Positions 7,785 through 16,800 of a stretch of DNA of 64,000 nucleotides are shown piece by piece (within the stretch, counting starts at the first letter, position 1; each line of letters opens with the position of its first letter). The translations under genes and the position numbers were made by a program. Location: the NCBI GenBank assembly GCA_009746045.1, contig RPFO01000253.1:1748888-1812887 (forward strand). Direction: 5' to 3'. Under the pieces are notes generated by a model. The model was not told the origin of the DNA. It did not search any database and saw only the letters and a list, made by a program, of their open reading frames with translations. The stretch is from Mesostigma viride. Taxonomy: Eukaryota > Streptophyta > Mesostigmatophyceae > Mesostigmatales > Mesostigmataceae.

Positions 7785-9017
7785 ATGGCAACGCGGTTTA
7801 TGGGAGTCGACATCGTCGAAGACGACGAAGACGTGCCAACCGTGAAGGGGGGATACCGTCAACCGGAGCCGAAAGGCGATCACGGGCCGCGGCGTCACGA
7901 GCATACGGACGGCGGAGGGGGGGACGATATGTTCGAGATGATCGCGAACCCGCGGAAAGCGCGGTCGGCGTTCGCTCCCCCGCCCGGCCCGTCGACGCAC
8001 GCGCCCATGCGATCGGACGACGAGGCCTCGTTCGCGTTCGACGATTTCGGGGGCGAGGACGGCGGGGAGTACGATGACGACGGGCCCGGGATGGACGACG
8101 CGCCTCCGCGCGAGTCCGAGCCGAAGCCGACGAGGGAACAAGTCTTCAAGGAAAAAACCGACCTTCTGCACCGTCTTCACCGGCTCAAGGAGCGGGGGTT
8201 CGAGGTCCCGCAATTCGACATGCGGTCGGATCTGGACGAGATGCGCTTCGAGTATTCGAAGATCGAGAGGGCGGCGGAGTGCCGCAACGCGGTGAACATG
8301 ATGCGGCAGATCCTGATCGCCGGGACGAGCGCAGCCCAGTTTCTCAACGCGCGATACGACCCCATCGGTCTGAAGCTCGACGGGTGGTCCGAGAGTATCG
8401 TTGGAAATATAACCGATTACGACAACGTGTTCGAACGGCTGTACGACAAGCATAGGGGGAAGGTGGCGATGGCGCCCGAGGTCGAGCTGATCCTGATGGT
8501 CGGCGGCTCGGCGCTCATGTTCCATATGACGGCGAGCTTCACGCGCGCCGGATGGCCTTCGATGTCGGAGATCGCGAAACAGGACCCGGAACTGATGAAG
8601 TCCTTGCTCAAAGTCATGATGAAGAACTCGATGGACCCGGGTTCGTCCGCGCCTCCGCCGCCCCCCGCTCCCGCTCCCGCGTCCGGCGGGAGGGAGCCGT
8701 ACGTCATGCGCGGGCCGATGGGCGGCGCGGATCTGGGCGGGATGATGGACGGCGCGCGGGCGAGGGCGCACGCGCCGCCGCTGACGTCGCTCGACCGGAT
8801 CGTCGAGGACACGCTGAGTTCGAATCGTCCGGCGTCCGCCGTCATCGTCGAGACGCTCGACGGCAAGTTCGACGACGACAGCGTCAACGGGAGCGTCGCG
8901 GGGGACATCGGCGACGTCCGTACCGTCCAGCTAGACGGATCGGCGGCGAAGAAGAAGCGCGGGCCGCGCGCGAAGAAGAAGGAGGTCGAAGTCAACAAGG
9001 TCGAGATGGACATCTGA
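7785..9017 (+). CDS. DUF5767-like conserved giant-virus protein
   Basis: A 410-residue protein starting MATRFMGVDIVED. Residues 1-115 are acidic and low complexity. Residues about 116-255 match from memory the DUF5767 family of Nucleocytoviricota: KTDLLHRLHRLKERG, then NARYDPIGLKLDGWSES (189-204) and APEVELILMVGGSALMFHM (230-248). The C-terminus is Pro/Ala-rich and ends in a basic KKKRGPRAKKKE patch, a possible nuclear signal or DNA contact. Function of the family is unknown. This is one of the better taxonomic markers in the window. A CAAATATATATG element and GTATAC lie within 30 bases upstream of the ATG. Confidence 0.75.
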   Translation: MATRFMGVDIVEDDEDVPTVKGGYRQPEPKGDHGPRRHEHTDGGGGDDMFEMIANPRKARSAFAPPPGPSTHAPMRSDDEASFAFDDFGGEDGGEYDDDGPGMDDAPPRESEPKPTREQVFKEKTDLLHRLHRLKERGFEVPQFDMRSDLDEMRFEYSKIERAAECRNAVNMMRQILIAGTSAAQFLNARYDPIGLKLDGWSESIVGNITDYDNVFERLYDKHRGKVAMAPEVELILMVGGSALMFHMTASFTRAGWPSMSEIAKQDPELMKSLLKVMMKNSMDPGSSAPPPPPAPAPASGGREPYVMRGPMGGADLGGMMDGARARAHAPPLTSLDRIVEDTLSSNRPASAVIVETLDGKFDDDSVNGSVAGDIGDVRTVQLDGSAAKKKRGPRAKKKEVEVNKVEMDI

Positions 9018-9038
9018 TAAATTATCCGTCTACGCTAG

Positions 9039-9044
9039 TATAGG
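9039..9044 (+). promoter_or_regulatory. TATAGG motif abutting the ATG
   Basis: TATAGG is immediately followed by the ATG at 9045, implying an almost leaderless transcript if it is a promoter. Confidence 0.45.
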
Positions 9045-9407
9045 ATGGACAGAGCCGCGTGGGCTGTGTTCGTCGTGCTGATGCTGGCCGCTCTCGGCGC
9101 GGGCGGGTATTTCGGACGGCGGTGGTGGGACTCGCGCGACGACCAGGTGGCGGCACCGCCCCCTCCCCCTCTCGCGTCCGCGTCTACCGCACCGGCGGCG
9201 GCGGGGGACGAGGAGCAGGTGCGGTTCTGGGTGGACCAGGTGACGGCCAAGGCGAAACAGGACGGGGATATGGAGATGCCGTCGCCGCAAGAGGTGGCCC
9301 TCCGCATGCAGTTGCAGGAGTGCACCGACTCCGCGCCGTGCGGCGATCGCGTTCTGGGAGTGATGGGACGGATCGCCGAGGGCGTCCTCGAGAAGATTAG
9401 GAGGTGA
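9045..9407 (+). CDS. Small single-span membrane protein
   Basis: A 120-residue protein with an N-terminal membrane segment (WAVFVVLMLAALGAGGYF, about 6-23), a basic stop-transfer RRWW, a proline run and a soluble helical tail with two cysteines. Start supported by the abutting TATAGG. Its TGA overlaps a GTG that opens the next frame, and the next protein has no early ATG, so the two may be one gene split by a frameshift or a termination-reinitiation pair. Confidence 0.55.
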   Translation: MDRAAWAVFVVLMLAALGAGGYFGRRWWDSRDDQVAAPPPPPLASASTAPAAAGDEEQVRFWVDQVTAKAKQDGDMEMPSPQEVALRMQLQECTDSAPCGDRVLGVMGRIAEGVLEKIRR

Positions 9408-10099
9408 AGAACGTGAAGGACGCGTTTCAGTATTGGAACGCACGCGTGTCGATGGGGTACCCCGTCCCGACCCCCTCCGAGATCGTGGCCAAGGGCGTCG
9501 GGACGCATCCTTGCACGAGTAAGACGCCGCCGTGCGAGGCGGAGACGAACCAGATGGCGAACGCCCTGCGCCAGACGCGGTATTTCGCGGGGGCGATGAG
9601 GATGGCGACCTTCAACGAAGGCGAGATGGAGTTGAGGAAGCAGTTCGCGGAGGATTGGAAGGCCGGCGTCGCGTCGAAAAAGGTGCTCGAGGGCGAGGAC
9701 GCCAAGAAGTCGGTCTACATGCGCCTGTGCAAGAACAAGCGCCTCCGCGGCGTGAACTGCGACGCGAACTACGAGGCGTTGCAGAACAGCGTTCGGAAGG
9801 AACTCGGCCTCCCCGTGGTCGGCATCCTTCCTGGGACGACGAAGTCGGCCGGCGTGCCTGAACAAGGTACGGACCTGAACAACCCGAAACTTTTGGAGAA
9901 CACGTTCTACTATCCGCAAACGGCGGTTACGGCGTTCGGCGATCCGACATCGCTGGAATCGACATCCGACATGTCGGCGCTCGACAAGATGTCGAAAGAC
10001 CAGGATGTCGTTCTCGGGCCGGGTTTGGACTCGCTACATAACGCCATCCTTGGCGACCCGGGCACCACCGACCGGTTCCTCTCCATCATCGCCTCCTGA
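9404..10099 (+). CDS. Hypothetical protein lacking an early ATG
   Basis: A coding-like frame of 231 codons that opens right after an in-frame TAG at 9398-9400. The first ATG is at 9450, 15 codons inside sequence that still looks coding. It follows the 9045 gene with the overlap GTGA, in the -1 frame relative to it. It has five or more cysteines between residues 36 and 121, and no membrane span. Options: (i) C-terminal part of the anchored protein encoded at 9045, joined by a -1 frameshift or broken by an indel; (ii) a separate protein starting at 9450. Family not recognised. It is followed after two bases by the F-box-like gene. Confidence 0.5.
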   Translation: MKNVKDAFQYWNARVSMGYPVPTPSEIVAKGVGTHPCTSKTPPCEAETNQMANALRQTRYFAGAMRMATFNEGEMELRKQFAEDWKAGVASKKVLEGEDAKKSVYMRLCKNKRLRGVNCDANYEALQNSVRKELGLPVVGILPGTTKSAGVPEQGTDLNNPKLLENTFYYPQTAVTAFGDPTSLESTSDMSALDKMSKDQDVVLGPGLDSLHNAILGDPGTTDRFLSIIAS

Positions 10100-10101
10100 C
10101 C

Positions 10102-11238
10102 ATGTCGGGCCTCGGGCTTTTCGAGCGGCTGCCGACGGAACTCCGGCGCAAAATCATGGAGACTGTCGTCGACGAGGGACCGGGCGACGCCGCGCTGATG
10201 AGCGCGACCTCCAAGGAGATGATGTCCGAGATGTGGCCCGTCATGCGAGCGAAGATGTACAAGTGTCCGGCGAGTTTCAAGACGTCCCTGATGCCGGACT
10301 GGAAGACGGACCGCGAGTTGACGGCCGTCCGGATCGCCGTCAAGGACGACTCCAACGCGGACGCGATGAGACACGGCGCGCGCGTCGACATCGGGGAGAT
10401 CATGCACGTGTATCCGGACGACCTGGCCACGTTCGTGATGGATTGGCGACACGTGGTCCCCTTCCTCCGCCGGCGTCCGGGGATCGACATCGTCATCATC
10501 GAGGGCGCGGCGACGCAGAAATCGGGAGGGAGTTTCTACTACTTCGAGTACGCCGTCATCCTCGCGCTGCTGCATCTTCGTCGGTGGCTCGTGTCGTACC
10601 CGTGCGCCATGCTCGCCGTGTATCCGGACAGAAGGTCGGGATGGTACGGGACCAACCGTACGCGGTTCGACGTGAAGTGGTTCGAGCAATCCTTCTCGAG
10701 TCTGATGATGGCCAATTCGAACAGGCTCTTCCCGAAAGGGCCCAAGGTCGTGTACTGGGGCAAGGGCGTGGACGTCCGCGACGTGCTGCAGGGGATGGAT
10801 CGGAAGAACAACATCGACATGGCCGTCGGGGAGGGCACGTCGACTCTGTGCGTCGAATCCGGTGCGGCGCGCGACGTGTTCGAGAGGACGCCCGCGCGGT
10901 CGAAGCCGCATCTCGTGTTGGTGGTCCGCGGGGCGGCCGAACAGGCCCACGAGGAACTGTGGCGGGCGAGGACGTGCGGTTTCGCGAGCGTGGCGATCGC
11001 GGGGGCGTCCGAGTGGGTCCGCGTGCCGGCGGGGACGTACCACTGCGTCGGTGACGCGGCGATCGAGGTCACGGGTCCGCGCGACGTGCCGACCGAAGTC
11101 GTGCAATGGGGGGACGGCATGGCGACGGCGGACTCGCGTCTCGCGCTGGATTCGATGCGCGTGAGGAGCGCGACGAAACGGGAGAGGGAGGAGATGGTCA
11201 AACGTTTCCCCTTGATGTGGAGCGGTCTCGTCTTCTGA
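10102..11238 (+). CDS. F-box-like protein
   Basis: A 378-residue protein starting MSGLGLFERLPTELRRKIM. The LPTELRRKI helix followed by an ALMSATSKEM helix (residues 9-38) is the pattern of an F-box, which in cells binds Skp1 and recruits substrates to SCF ubiquitin ligases; F-box proteins are frequent in giant viruses. The remaining 330 residues have alternating hydrophobic strands and no repeats that I recognise. Only two bases separate it from the preceding stop, so co-transcription is likely. The F-box call is motif-based, and binding to host Skp1 is inference. Confidence 0.55.
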   Translation: MSGLGLFERLPTELRRKIMETVVDEGPGDAALMSATSKEMMSEMWPVMRAKMYKCPASFKTSLMPDWKTDRELTAVRIAVKDDSNADAMRHGARVDIGEIMHVYPDDLATFVMDWRHVVPFLRRRPGIDIVIIEGAATQKSGGSFYYFEYAVILALLHLRRWLVSYPCAMLAVYPDRRSGWYGTNRTRFDVKWFEQSFSSLMMANSNRLFPKGPKVVYWGKGVDVRDVLQGMDRKNNIDMAVGEGTSTLCVESGAARDVFERTPARSKPHLVLVVRGAAEQAHEELWRARTCGFASVAIAGASEWVRVPAGTYHCVGDAAIEVTGPRDVPTEVVQWGDGMATADSRLALDSMRVRSATKREREEMVKRFPLMWSGLVF

Positions 11239-11243
11239 CCCGT

Positions 11244-13032
11244 CTACTTGGTAAACTTTTGGGGACCTTTGGAGGTCGTCAATTGCGCCCTTTCGACGCC
11301 TTGGACCATATTCGGATACGTGGCGTAGATGTCGTTCAGAAGGGTGCTTATCGCGTTGTTCTCGCCGGATTTACCGGGCGAGACGGGGATTTCCTTCCTG
11401 CGTCTCTTCCCTCCGAGGTAGGTGATGGCGAAGGGAAACGCGACGTGCGGACGATGATCGCTCGACATCGTGACGATTCCGGTTTCCGTAACGGACACGA
11501 CCAGATGGTTGTCGCCCACCCTCCAGCTTTCCCGCATCGCGCTCTGAATCCTTCCGCGAGCCGCGACCCGGTGGCGATATTCCTCGGAAGAGTCGTCTAA
11601 CGCGTGTTTCGGGTACCCCCCCCCTGCGCATGCTCGCGACCTCGTTCATCGCCCCGAACGGCGCCCGCGCGTATTTCGCGCGCGACGGACGAGACGGGGG
11701 GACAGGAGTCACGTCTTCGAACCCGGGCGGTCTGTCGTTCGCGCTTCCGAAGGGCGGGGGGTCCCCGTCGCCCGCGTGTTCGAACTTCGCCTTCGTGACG
11801 GCTTTCAACACGGGCGGGTATCGCGCGTATATCGCGTCTAGAACCTCGGTGATCACGCCGTGTTCCTCGTTTATTTTTATCCTGCGCTTCATGTCCCTCC
11901 TGGGATCTTTATCCATAAAGTGTAATGCGAACTTGTATTTCTGGTTCTTCCTATACGCGCTCGTGAAGGTGACCTCCGCGTCTTCGACAAACATCTGCAA
12001 CAAATTGTCTCCCATCCGCTGACTCGTTCGGATCGTTTTGTAGATTTTGCGACGAGCCGCGACGCGCGCGCGATATTCGGCCGTAGAATCGTCTTCGATC
12101 GCTCGCGCGGGGTACCCCGCGCCCTTCATGCCCGCGAGTTCGCGCGTCGGGTTCAACGCGGACGGGTCGTCGTCCGGCCGATCGACGAGCTCGCGGTCGT
12201 CGTCCGGGAGTTTGTCCGCGTACACGATGTCGCGATCCACCACCGTGTGCGCGCTCGAGTGATCGCTGATCGAGGACCCGGTGAACAGGTTCGCGACGTG
12301 ACGGAATATCGGCCCGTGGAAACCGTGTTCCCGTTCGTCCGGCGTGTCCCTGCAATTGCTCTGGATCACGTGGATGTATTCGTGCGCGAGGATCCCGGCG
12401 ACGGACGTCAAGGGCGTGAACATGTTCAGAGGGATCCCTCCGAGCACTTTGATCTTCCCGGACGTCTCGTCGTTCAGCGCGGCTTTTTTGCCGTCCTCGT
12501 GGTATTCGTGCATTTGGTCGATCAACTGGTTCATACGCGGGCGGTTGATGTACAACGTGGAGTCGCTCCCGATCGTGTACGCGTACGCCGGATAGTCCGG
12601 TTCTTCGGTCATCTCCACGACGGTTCGGTACGGAACCTTTCCTCCGAAAAACACCTGTTCGACGGCCTTCAACATCGGCGCGAACTCCTTCGGGGAATTC
12701 TCGATCTCTTCTATCCTTTTCAGTCCCGCTTTTCCGGGATACGCGCTGTTCAACAGCACGGACAACTGTCTCCACCGGTTCATCTGCCCGCCCGAGACCA
12801 TGTCTTCGACCCTCTTGAGACGAAGACAGGTGTCCCTGTCGACGCGCCTGTCGAAATGCATCCCCAACTTCCGGATGTGGGCGCATCGTTGTTGGGGCGT
12901 CAACCTGGCGACGTCCGTCTTCCGCTTCGATCCCGGTTCGTTCAACAGATCGTTCAGCTCGTTCGTGGTCAGTTCGTAACAGGACCCCTTCCGGTTGGCG
13001 CAGGTGGGGGGTCGGGAGCATGACGGGGGCAT
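11244..13032 (-). CDS. SprT-like metallopeptidase, frameshifted, with duplicated C-terminal domain
   Basis: The ATG at 13032 opens a frame with a zinc-peptidase core HEYIH (217-221) and FHGPIF (238-243), the HGxxF third-ligand signature of SprT-like enzymes. A Cys-containing N-terminus (SCSRPPTCANRKGSC) precedes it. A domain of about 100 residues after the core occurs twice: first at about 12120-11780 and again at about 11632-11290, with shared landmarks GYP, DDS, EYR, RVAAR, GDN and YP. The second copy is in another frame; the shift lies in a run of nine G (minus strand, 11616-11624) and removing one G restores the match to copy one. Before that point the frame is 11371-13032; after it, 11244-11600. 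Either a real lesion or a homopolymer error. Confidence 0.65.
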
Positions 13033-13127
13033 CGCGCGCAATTACAAATAATACAGATATTAGTCTTTCGTCCGCGCCGCTCGGTCAAAATGCGTCAAGA
13101 AAACGAGTTTTTATTAGGTAAACCAGG

Positions 13128-13778
13128 ATGGAGAACGAAGGGGAAGGAGACGAGTTCGTGGCCGTGACGGACGCCATGATGAAGAAACTGCACCTCGTGA
13201 GGGTGGGGAAGTCCCGATTGAAGGACGTGTTGGCGGAAAAGTTCCAAGAGGGCGTCGACTTCCGCTGGACCGAGCGGCGGGCGAAGAATCGCCCGGGCCG
13301 CCCCACGGGCGTCCTGTTCGCGACCCAGAAGTGCCTTGCCGCGTTGCGCGATTCCGCCGAACCGCGCGAAGGGGGAGGCGTCAAGAACGAGGACAGGCGT
13401 CCGTTCTTGTCCGAAACCACCATCCAAGAGGACTTGGCGGAACGTCTCGGCGGGATCCGGGAGTTCAAGTGCCCCGCCGGTATGATCGACGTCTTCTGCC
13501 CCTCGCAGAAACTGATCGTGGAAGTCAAGGGGTTCCAGCGCTGGATGGAGGGCGTCGGCCAGCTCGTGTCGTACGGGAAGTACTTCCCCGAATACCGCAA
13601 GCGCCTGCATCTCTTCCAGACCTCGTCCACCCCGGGGTGCTGTCTGCAGAAGGTGCTGGTCGCGCACGACGTGTGTCTGTCGTCCGGCATCGAATTGACG
13701 TTCGACGACAGCATCGAGATCCGGCACCCCTACTCGCTCGCCGCGGCGCTGGCCGCGAGCGAAGTTCAGACCTTGTAG
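13128..13778 (+). CDS. MSV199-like plus PD-(D/E)XK nuclease-like protein
   Basis: A 216-residue protein. Residues 9-46 (FVAVTDAMMKKLHLV...KFQEGVDF) look like the MSV199-type DNA-binding helix set found in poxvirus/iridovirus-like proteins. Residues 98-163 resemble a PD-(D/E)XK nuclease core: E101, D121 in GMIDVF, then E132-x-K134 in LIVEVKGF, followed by WMEGVGQLVSYGKYFPEY. That combination suggests a small DNA-binding nuclease or a catalytically inactive relative. It converges with the membrane-protein gene on the other strand and overlaps it by 13 bases. Activity is inferred from residue pattern. Confidence 0.55.
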   Translation: MENEGEGDEFVAVTDAMMKKLHLVRVGKSRLKDVLAEKFQEGVDFRWTERRAKNRPGRPTGVLFATQKCLAALRDSAEPREGGGVKNEDRRPFLSETTIQEDLAERLGGIREFKCPAGMIDVFCPSQKLIVEVKGFQRWMEGVGQLVSYGKYFPEYRKRLHLFQTSSTPGCCLQKVLVAHDVCLSSGIELTFDDSIEIRHPYSLAAALAASEVQTL

Positions 13779-15094
13779 GTCTGTTTTTGGATCGGCACCT
13801 CGGCCGCCTTCTGGGCGTCCGTCTTCAGTCTCTCGATCCAATTCTTGATGGACGCGTCGTCCATCGCCCATTTCAGGAACGCCGCCTCGTTCTTCGGGTT
13901 GGCCTTCACCCAGTTCTGCGGGTCGTGCGCGATCTTCTGGTAAAACTCCTCGCTCTCGTCGGACGACAGTTTGGCGACGACGTCGAACATGAACGATATC
14001 GTCACCGCGTCTTCGTTCGTCTCGAAGTACTCCTTGATGCGGTCGTACACCATCCATCGCAGCCTCTCGAACTCGAGATGCTCGTCCTTCTGCCGCACGG
14101 TGGCGCCGGGCGCGTCGGCGATCTTCTTCAAGCGGCCCGCCTCCTTCGCCAGCGTGTCGTGGTAGGATTGCAGGAACGGGGGGCGGTTGATCTTGCACAT
14201 GTCCGGTTTCGCGCCGAACAGGGCCACCACTTTGCACGTCGCCTTGTTGAACCCCTTCTCGAGCCACGCGAGCGCCTTGGTCGCGAATTTCAGCCACGGG
14301 AACAGATCGTCGATCACGTCGAACGCCGCGTGCAATCCCGACAGCCACATCGACACCACGGGGATCAGCGACACCTTTTTGAACGTGACGATCTGGATCA
14401 GGGACGTGACGTACGCCGTCGCGAACGCGCCGGCGCTCGCGATCGCCGCCATCTGCATCTGTCCTATGCTCTTCCCGTTGATCTTCAGTTTCAGGACTTT
14501 GTCGTCTATCTTGTGGGCGAAGTTCACGGTCTTCATCATCACGAAATTGATGGGGATGTATTGCCACGCCTTGTCCAACTTATCGAGTTTGGCGCACGCC
14601 GCGCCTTGTTTATCGCAATTCAACGTCAATTGGGCGAGCTTGAACGGGGACATCAACGGCCCTCTCGCGCCGATCGCGACGTCGCCGAACGTCGCGTTGA
14701 CGCTCGACGTCAGTCTGTCGAACCAATTCGACACCGCGTTCGGTTTGAACAGACTCCCCGTCGCGACGCCCAGGATCCCGAGCGGGTTGTAATAGTCCGC
14801 CACGCCGACCGCCACGCCGTACGTGAGCGTCTTCGACCACCCGATCTCGTCCACCCGCGCGCTCCGGCCCTTCTGCGCGCACATCGAGTCCTCCAACAGC
14901 GTGAACATGGACGCGGTCTCGCTCCCGCACGCCTCCGCCGCCGCCGTCGTCGTCGTCGACGCCGCCGCCGTCGTCGTCGCAGGCGCGGGGTCTTCGACGG
15001 CTCGGTCGGGCCGGGGGTGGTACATCAACAGGAGGAGGATCGCGGCGGACAACGCGATCGTCGCGACGCCCACGACGGTCAACGCGTCGCTCAT
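13766..15094 (-). CDS. Large membrane-anchored protein
   Basis: A 442-residue protein from the ATG at 15094, chosen because CTACTATAAGC directly precedes it; a longer frame upstream lacks viral-like sequence. Residues 5-26 form an N-terminal membrane segment (LTVVGVATIALSAAILLLLMY) followed by a Thr/Ala-rich stalk with a TTTAAASTTTTAAA-like run. Two more hydrophobic stretches lie near 225-245 and 255-272. At least six cysteines sit in the soluble part, which could form disulfides. It resembles virion membrane or entry-complex proteins in architecture only; family not recognised. Confidence 0.55.
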   Translation of the reverse strand: MSDALTVVGVATIALSAAILLLLMYHPRPDRAVEDPAPATTTAAASTTTTAAAEACGSETASMFTLLEDSMCAQKGRSARVDEIGWSKTLTYGVAVGVADYYNPLGILGVATGSLFKPNAVSNWFDRLTSSVNATFGDVAIGARGPLMSPFKLAQLTLNCDKQGAACAKLDKLDKAWQYIPINFVMMKTVNFAHKIDDKVLKLKINGKSIGQMQMAAIASAGAFATAYVTSLIQIVTFKKVSLIPVVSMWLSGLHAAFDVIDDLFPWLKFATKALAWLEKGFNKATCKVVALFGAKPDMCKINRPPFLQSYHDTLAKEAGRLKKIADAPGATVRQKDEHLEFERLRWMVYDRIKEYFETNEDAVTISFMFDVVAKLSSDESEEFYQKIAHDPQNWVKANPKNEAAFLKWAMDDASIKNWIERLKTDAQKAAEVPIQKQTYKV

Positions 15095-15095
15095 G

Positions 15096-15101
15096 CTTAT
15101 A
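15096..15101 (-). promoter_or_regulatory. Start-proximal TATA motif
   Basis: TATAAG is one base before the ATG at 15094, preceded by CCTAC. Confidence 0.4.
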
Positions 15102-15120
15102 GTAGGACGCGTCGGTTTTT

Positions 15121-15924
15121 CTACACCGTCACGTGGTACGTGTAATCCAGAGGGATCGAGAGCGCGTCGTCCTCCGCGACGGCGGAGAAAAACAGGCGGC
15201 GGTTCGGGGACAGAGGGTACGCCCCGCCGGCGTGCACGAGGTTGCCGTGCCACATGATCATGCTACCCCGGGACAACACGATCTCGCGGGGCGTCACGTC
15301 GCCGGCCAGGTCGTCGTTGGACTCGTTGATGCCGTTCCCGCGACACTTGGACTCGTACGCAACGAACCGCGTGTCGTCCTCGAGCGCGACGAGCGCGGAT
15401 ATGGGGAACCGGCAACGCCAACGGTGGACGTCCGACAGGAAATCCCGGTGGGCGCTCTGTTGACCGCAACCCGCGTCCGAGTACAGGAACGCGGGGTTCA
15501 CGACGAGGTAGCGGGAGTGGAAAAAGGTGGACACGAGCGAGTGGCACACCCGCCAGACGTCCAATTCCCCCGTGTCCACGTCGTGAGATATTTCGTACTG
15601 GTATCGCTTCCCGTCGCCGGGAGAGGAGTATCCGCTTCGAGACTTTCGCTGGAATATCCCCACCTTGTTGCGGTCGAACTTCTCGGCGGATCGCAGAAGG
15701 GATTCGGTCGTGAACCGCGGGATCGCGTTCGTCACGACCTTGTACCCGTTCTCGAACATCTTGCACAGCGTCTCCTTCCTCAGCGGGTCCGTCTCCGCGT
15801 CCCTCCTCGCGATGACGAAGTCCGTCGCCCATTCGGACCCGCGAATCACGGGACGGGACGGGGCGTCCGCCGAGAGGGCGCGGATCATCAGATATTTCGA
15901 CTCGCGGATCGCCCGTCTCGCCAT
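15121..15924 (-). CDS. 2-oxoglutarate/Fe(II)-dependent dioxygenase-like protein
   Basis: A 267-residue protein with the iron-binding triad of the double-stranded beta-helix oxygenases: H159-x-D161 in SAHRDF, the distal histidine H231 in GNLVHAGGAY, and an arginine pair at 242-243 (NRRLFFSAV) placed to bind 2-oxoglutarate. The segment GSMIMWHGNLVHAGG resembles phytanoyl-CoA dioxygenase-type proteins. Family knowledge: these enzymes hydroxylate proteins, nucleic acids or small molecules; giant viruses often carry them. Substrate unknown. Starts at the only early ATG, downstream of an AT/A-rich leader (TTTTTTTCTACC). Confidence 0.65.
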   Translation of the reverse strand: MARRAIRESKYLMIRALSADAPSRPVIRGSEWATDFVIARRDAETDPLRKETLCKMFENGYKVVTNAIPRFTTESLLRSAEKFDRNKVGIFQRKSRSGYSSPGDGKRYQYEISHDVDTGELDVWRVCHSLVSTFFHSRYLVVNPAFLYSDAGCGQQSAHRDFLSDVHRWRCRFPISALVALEDDTRFVAYESKCRGNGINESNDDLAGDVTPREIVLSRGSMIMWHGNLVHAGGAYPLSPNRRLFFSAVAEDDALSIPLDYTYHVTV

Positions 15925-15966
15925 CGCCCGTCACACACCTGTCGGTAGAAAAAAACGCCGCGCGGA

Positions 15967-16055
15967 TCAACGGACGGCGAAGTCGGCCTCTTTCGCGAAC
16001 ACGTGGATCACGTAATTCGCCACGTTGTTCGCGTTTTTCTTCTCGGTATTCACCC
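15967..16055 (-). pseudogene. C-terminal fragment of a viral membrane-protein gene split by two LTR insertions
   Basis: This fragment ends the gene whose N-terminus is at 30346-30137 and middle at 25622-25285. Removing the tandem element at 16056-25284 and one copy of its CACCC target duplication restores the reading frame exactly. It encodes the last 29 residues or so, ending ADFAVR. Confidence 0.75.
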
Positions 16056-16800
16056 TGTTGAAAGAACTAATGGGTTTGCCTTCTACAATGCTTGTGATTG
16101 AAACCCAAATGTGCCTGTCCTTGCAGGTACAGGCTATGGAGGATGGAAGCAAAGAGACAGAGACTCAGTTTGAGGCAGAATGATAGTGAGGAGTACCTTT
16201 GGCAAGGCTCCTCAGTTGTTTTATTAACTCGAGGAAAAAACACAGGCAGCAAACTGGAATGACCTGATTGGCTGGCTAGGAATGTGCCTAGGAATATTCT
16301 CATGTAATACTCAGGCCACCAATCAGGTTAGGTCAGTGTACAGGCTACCAATCAGATCTAGACAAGAATAAATCTTATCTTGTAACTGCTGTACAGCCTT
16401 ATCTTGTAACTGATGTACAGTCTTAACTTGTAACTGCTGCACAGTAATCTAACTATTTAATAAAAGATCTCTCTATGTGTGATCTGATGATGATGAAGTA
16501 AATCTGGCGTGAACATATCAGCGCCACATCTGACATGCACAGTGTACATGTCAATCAGTCAGCTGTCCTGTCATAGATTCTCATCTGACATGTCATAGGT
16601 CAGCTGACATAGACAGATTTGTCAGCTGCCTATAAGGATCCACTTGGCATAGGTACTAATCCCTGATTACTAAAACTGGCCACAACTTTCTCATTTGTAG
16701 GCCAAATCCAACGGGATAAAGAACAGTGGCTCCTGTACAAGAGCCTCTATCTATCTAGCCAGGTCAGGTGGGTACAAATACAAGGACCATGTCCTTGACA
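16056..16800 (-). repeat. LTR, left copy
   Basis: 745-bp LTR bounded by TGTTGAAAG and CCTTGACA. It differs from the other two at 16101. Target duplication CACCC lies immediately left. Confidence 0.9.

Noticed and set aside
9404-9406. GTG as a bacterial-type start codon
   Set aside because: All other viral genes here start with ATG next to TATA signals; a GTG start with Shine-Dalgarno logic does not suit a eukaryotic virus.
13095-14567. 490-codon and similar opposite-strand frames over 13128-15094
   Set aside because: Antisense shadows; the opposite frames have membrane segments, nuclease-like motif and proper start-proximal TATA signals.
16067-16303. 78-codon frame within the 745-bp LTR, repeated three times
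   Set aside because: Repeats because the LTR repeats; no known domain, and it crosses typical LTR regulatory sequence.
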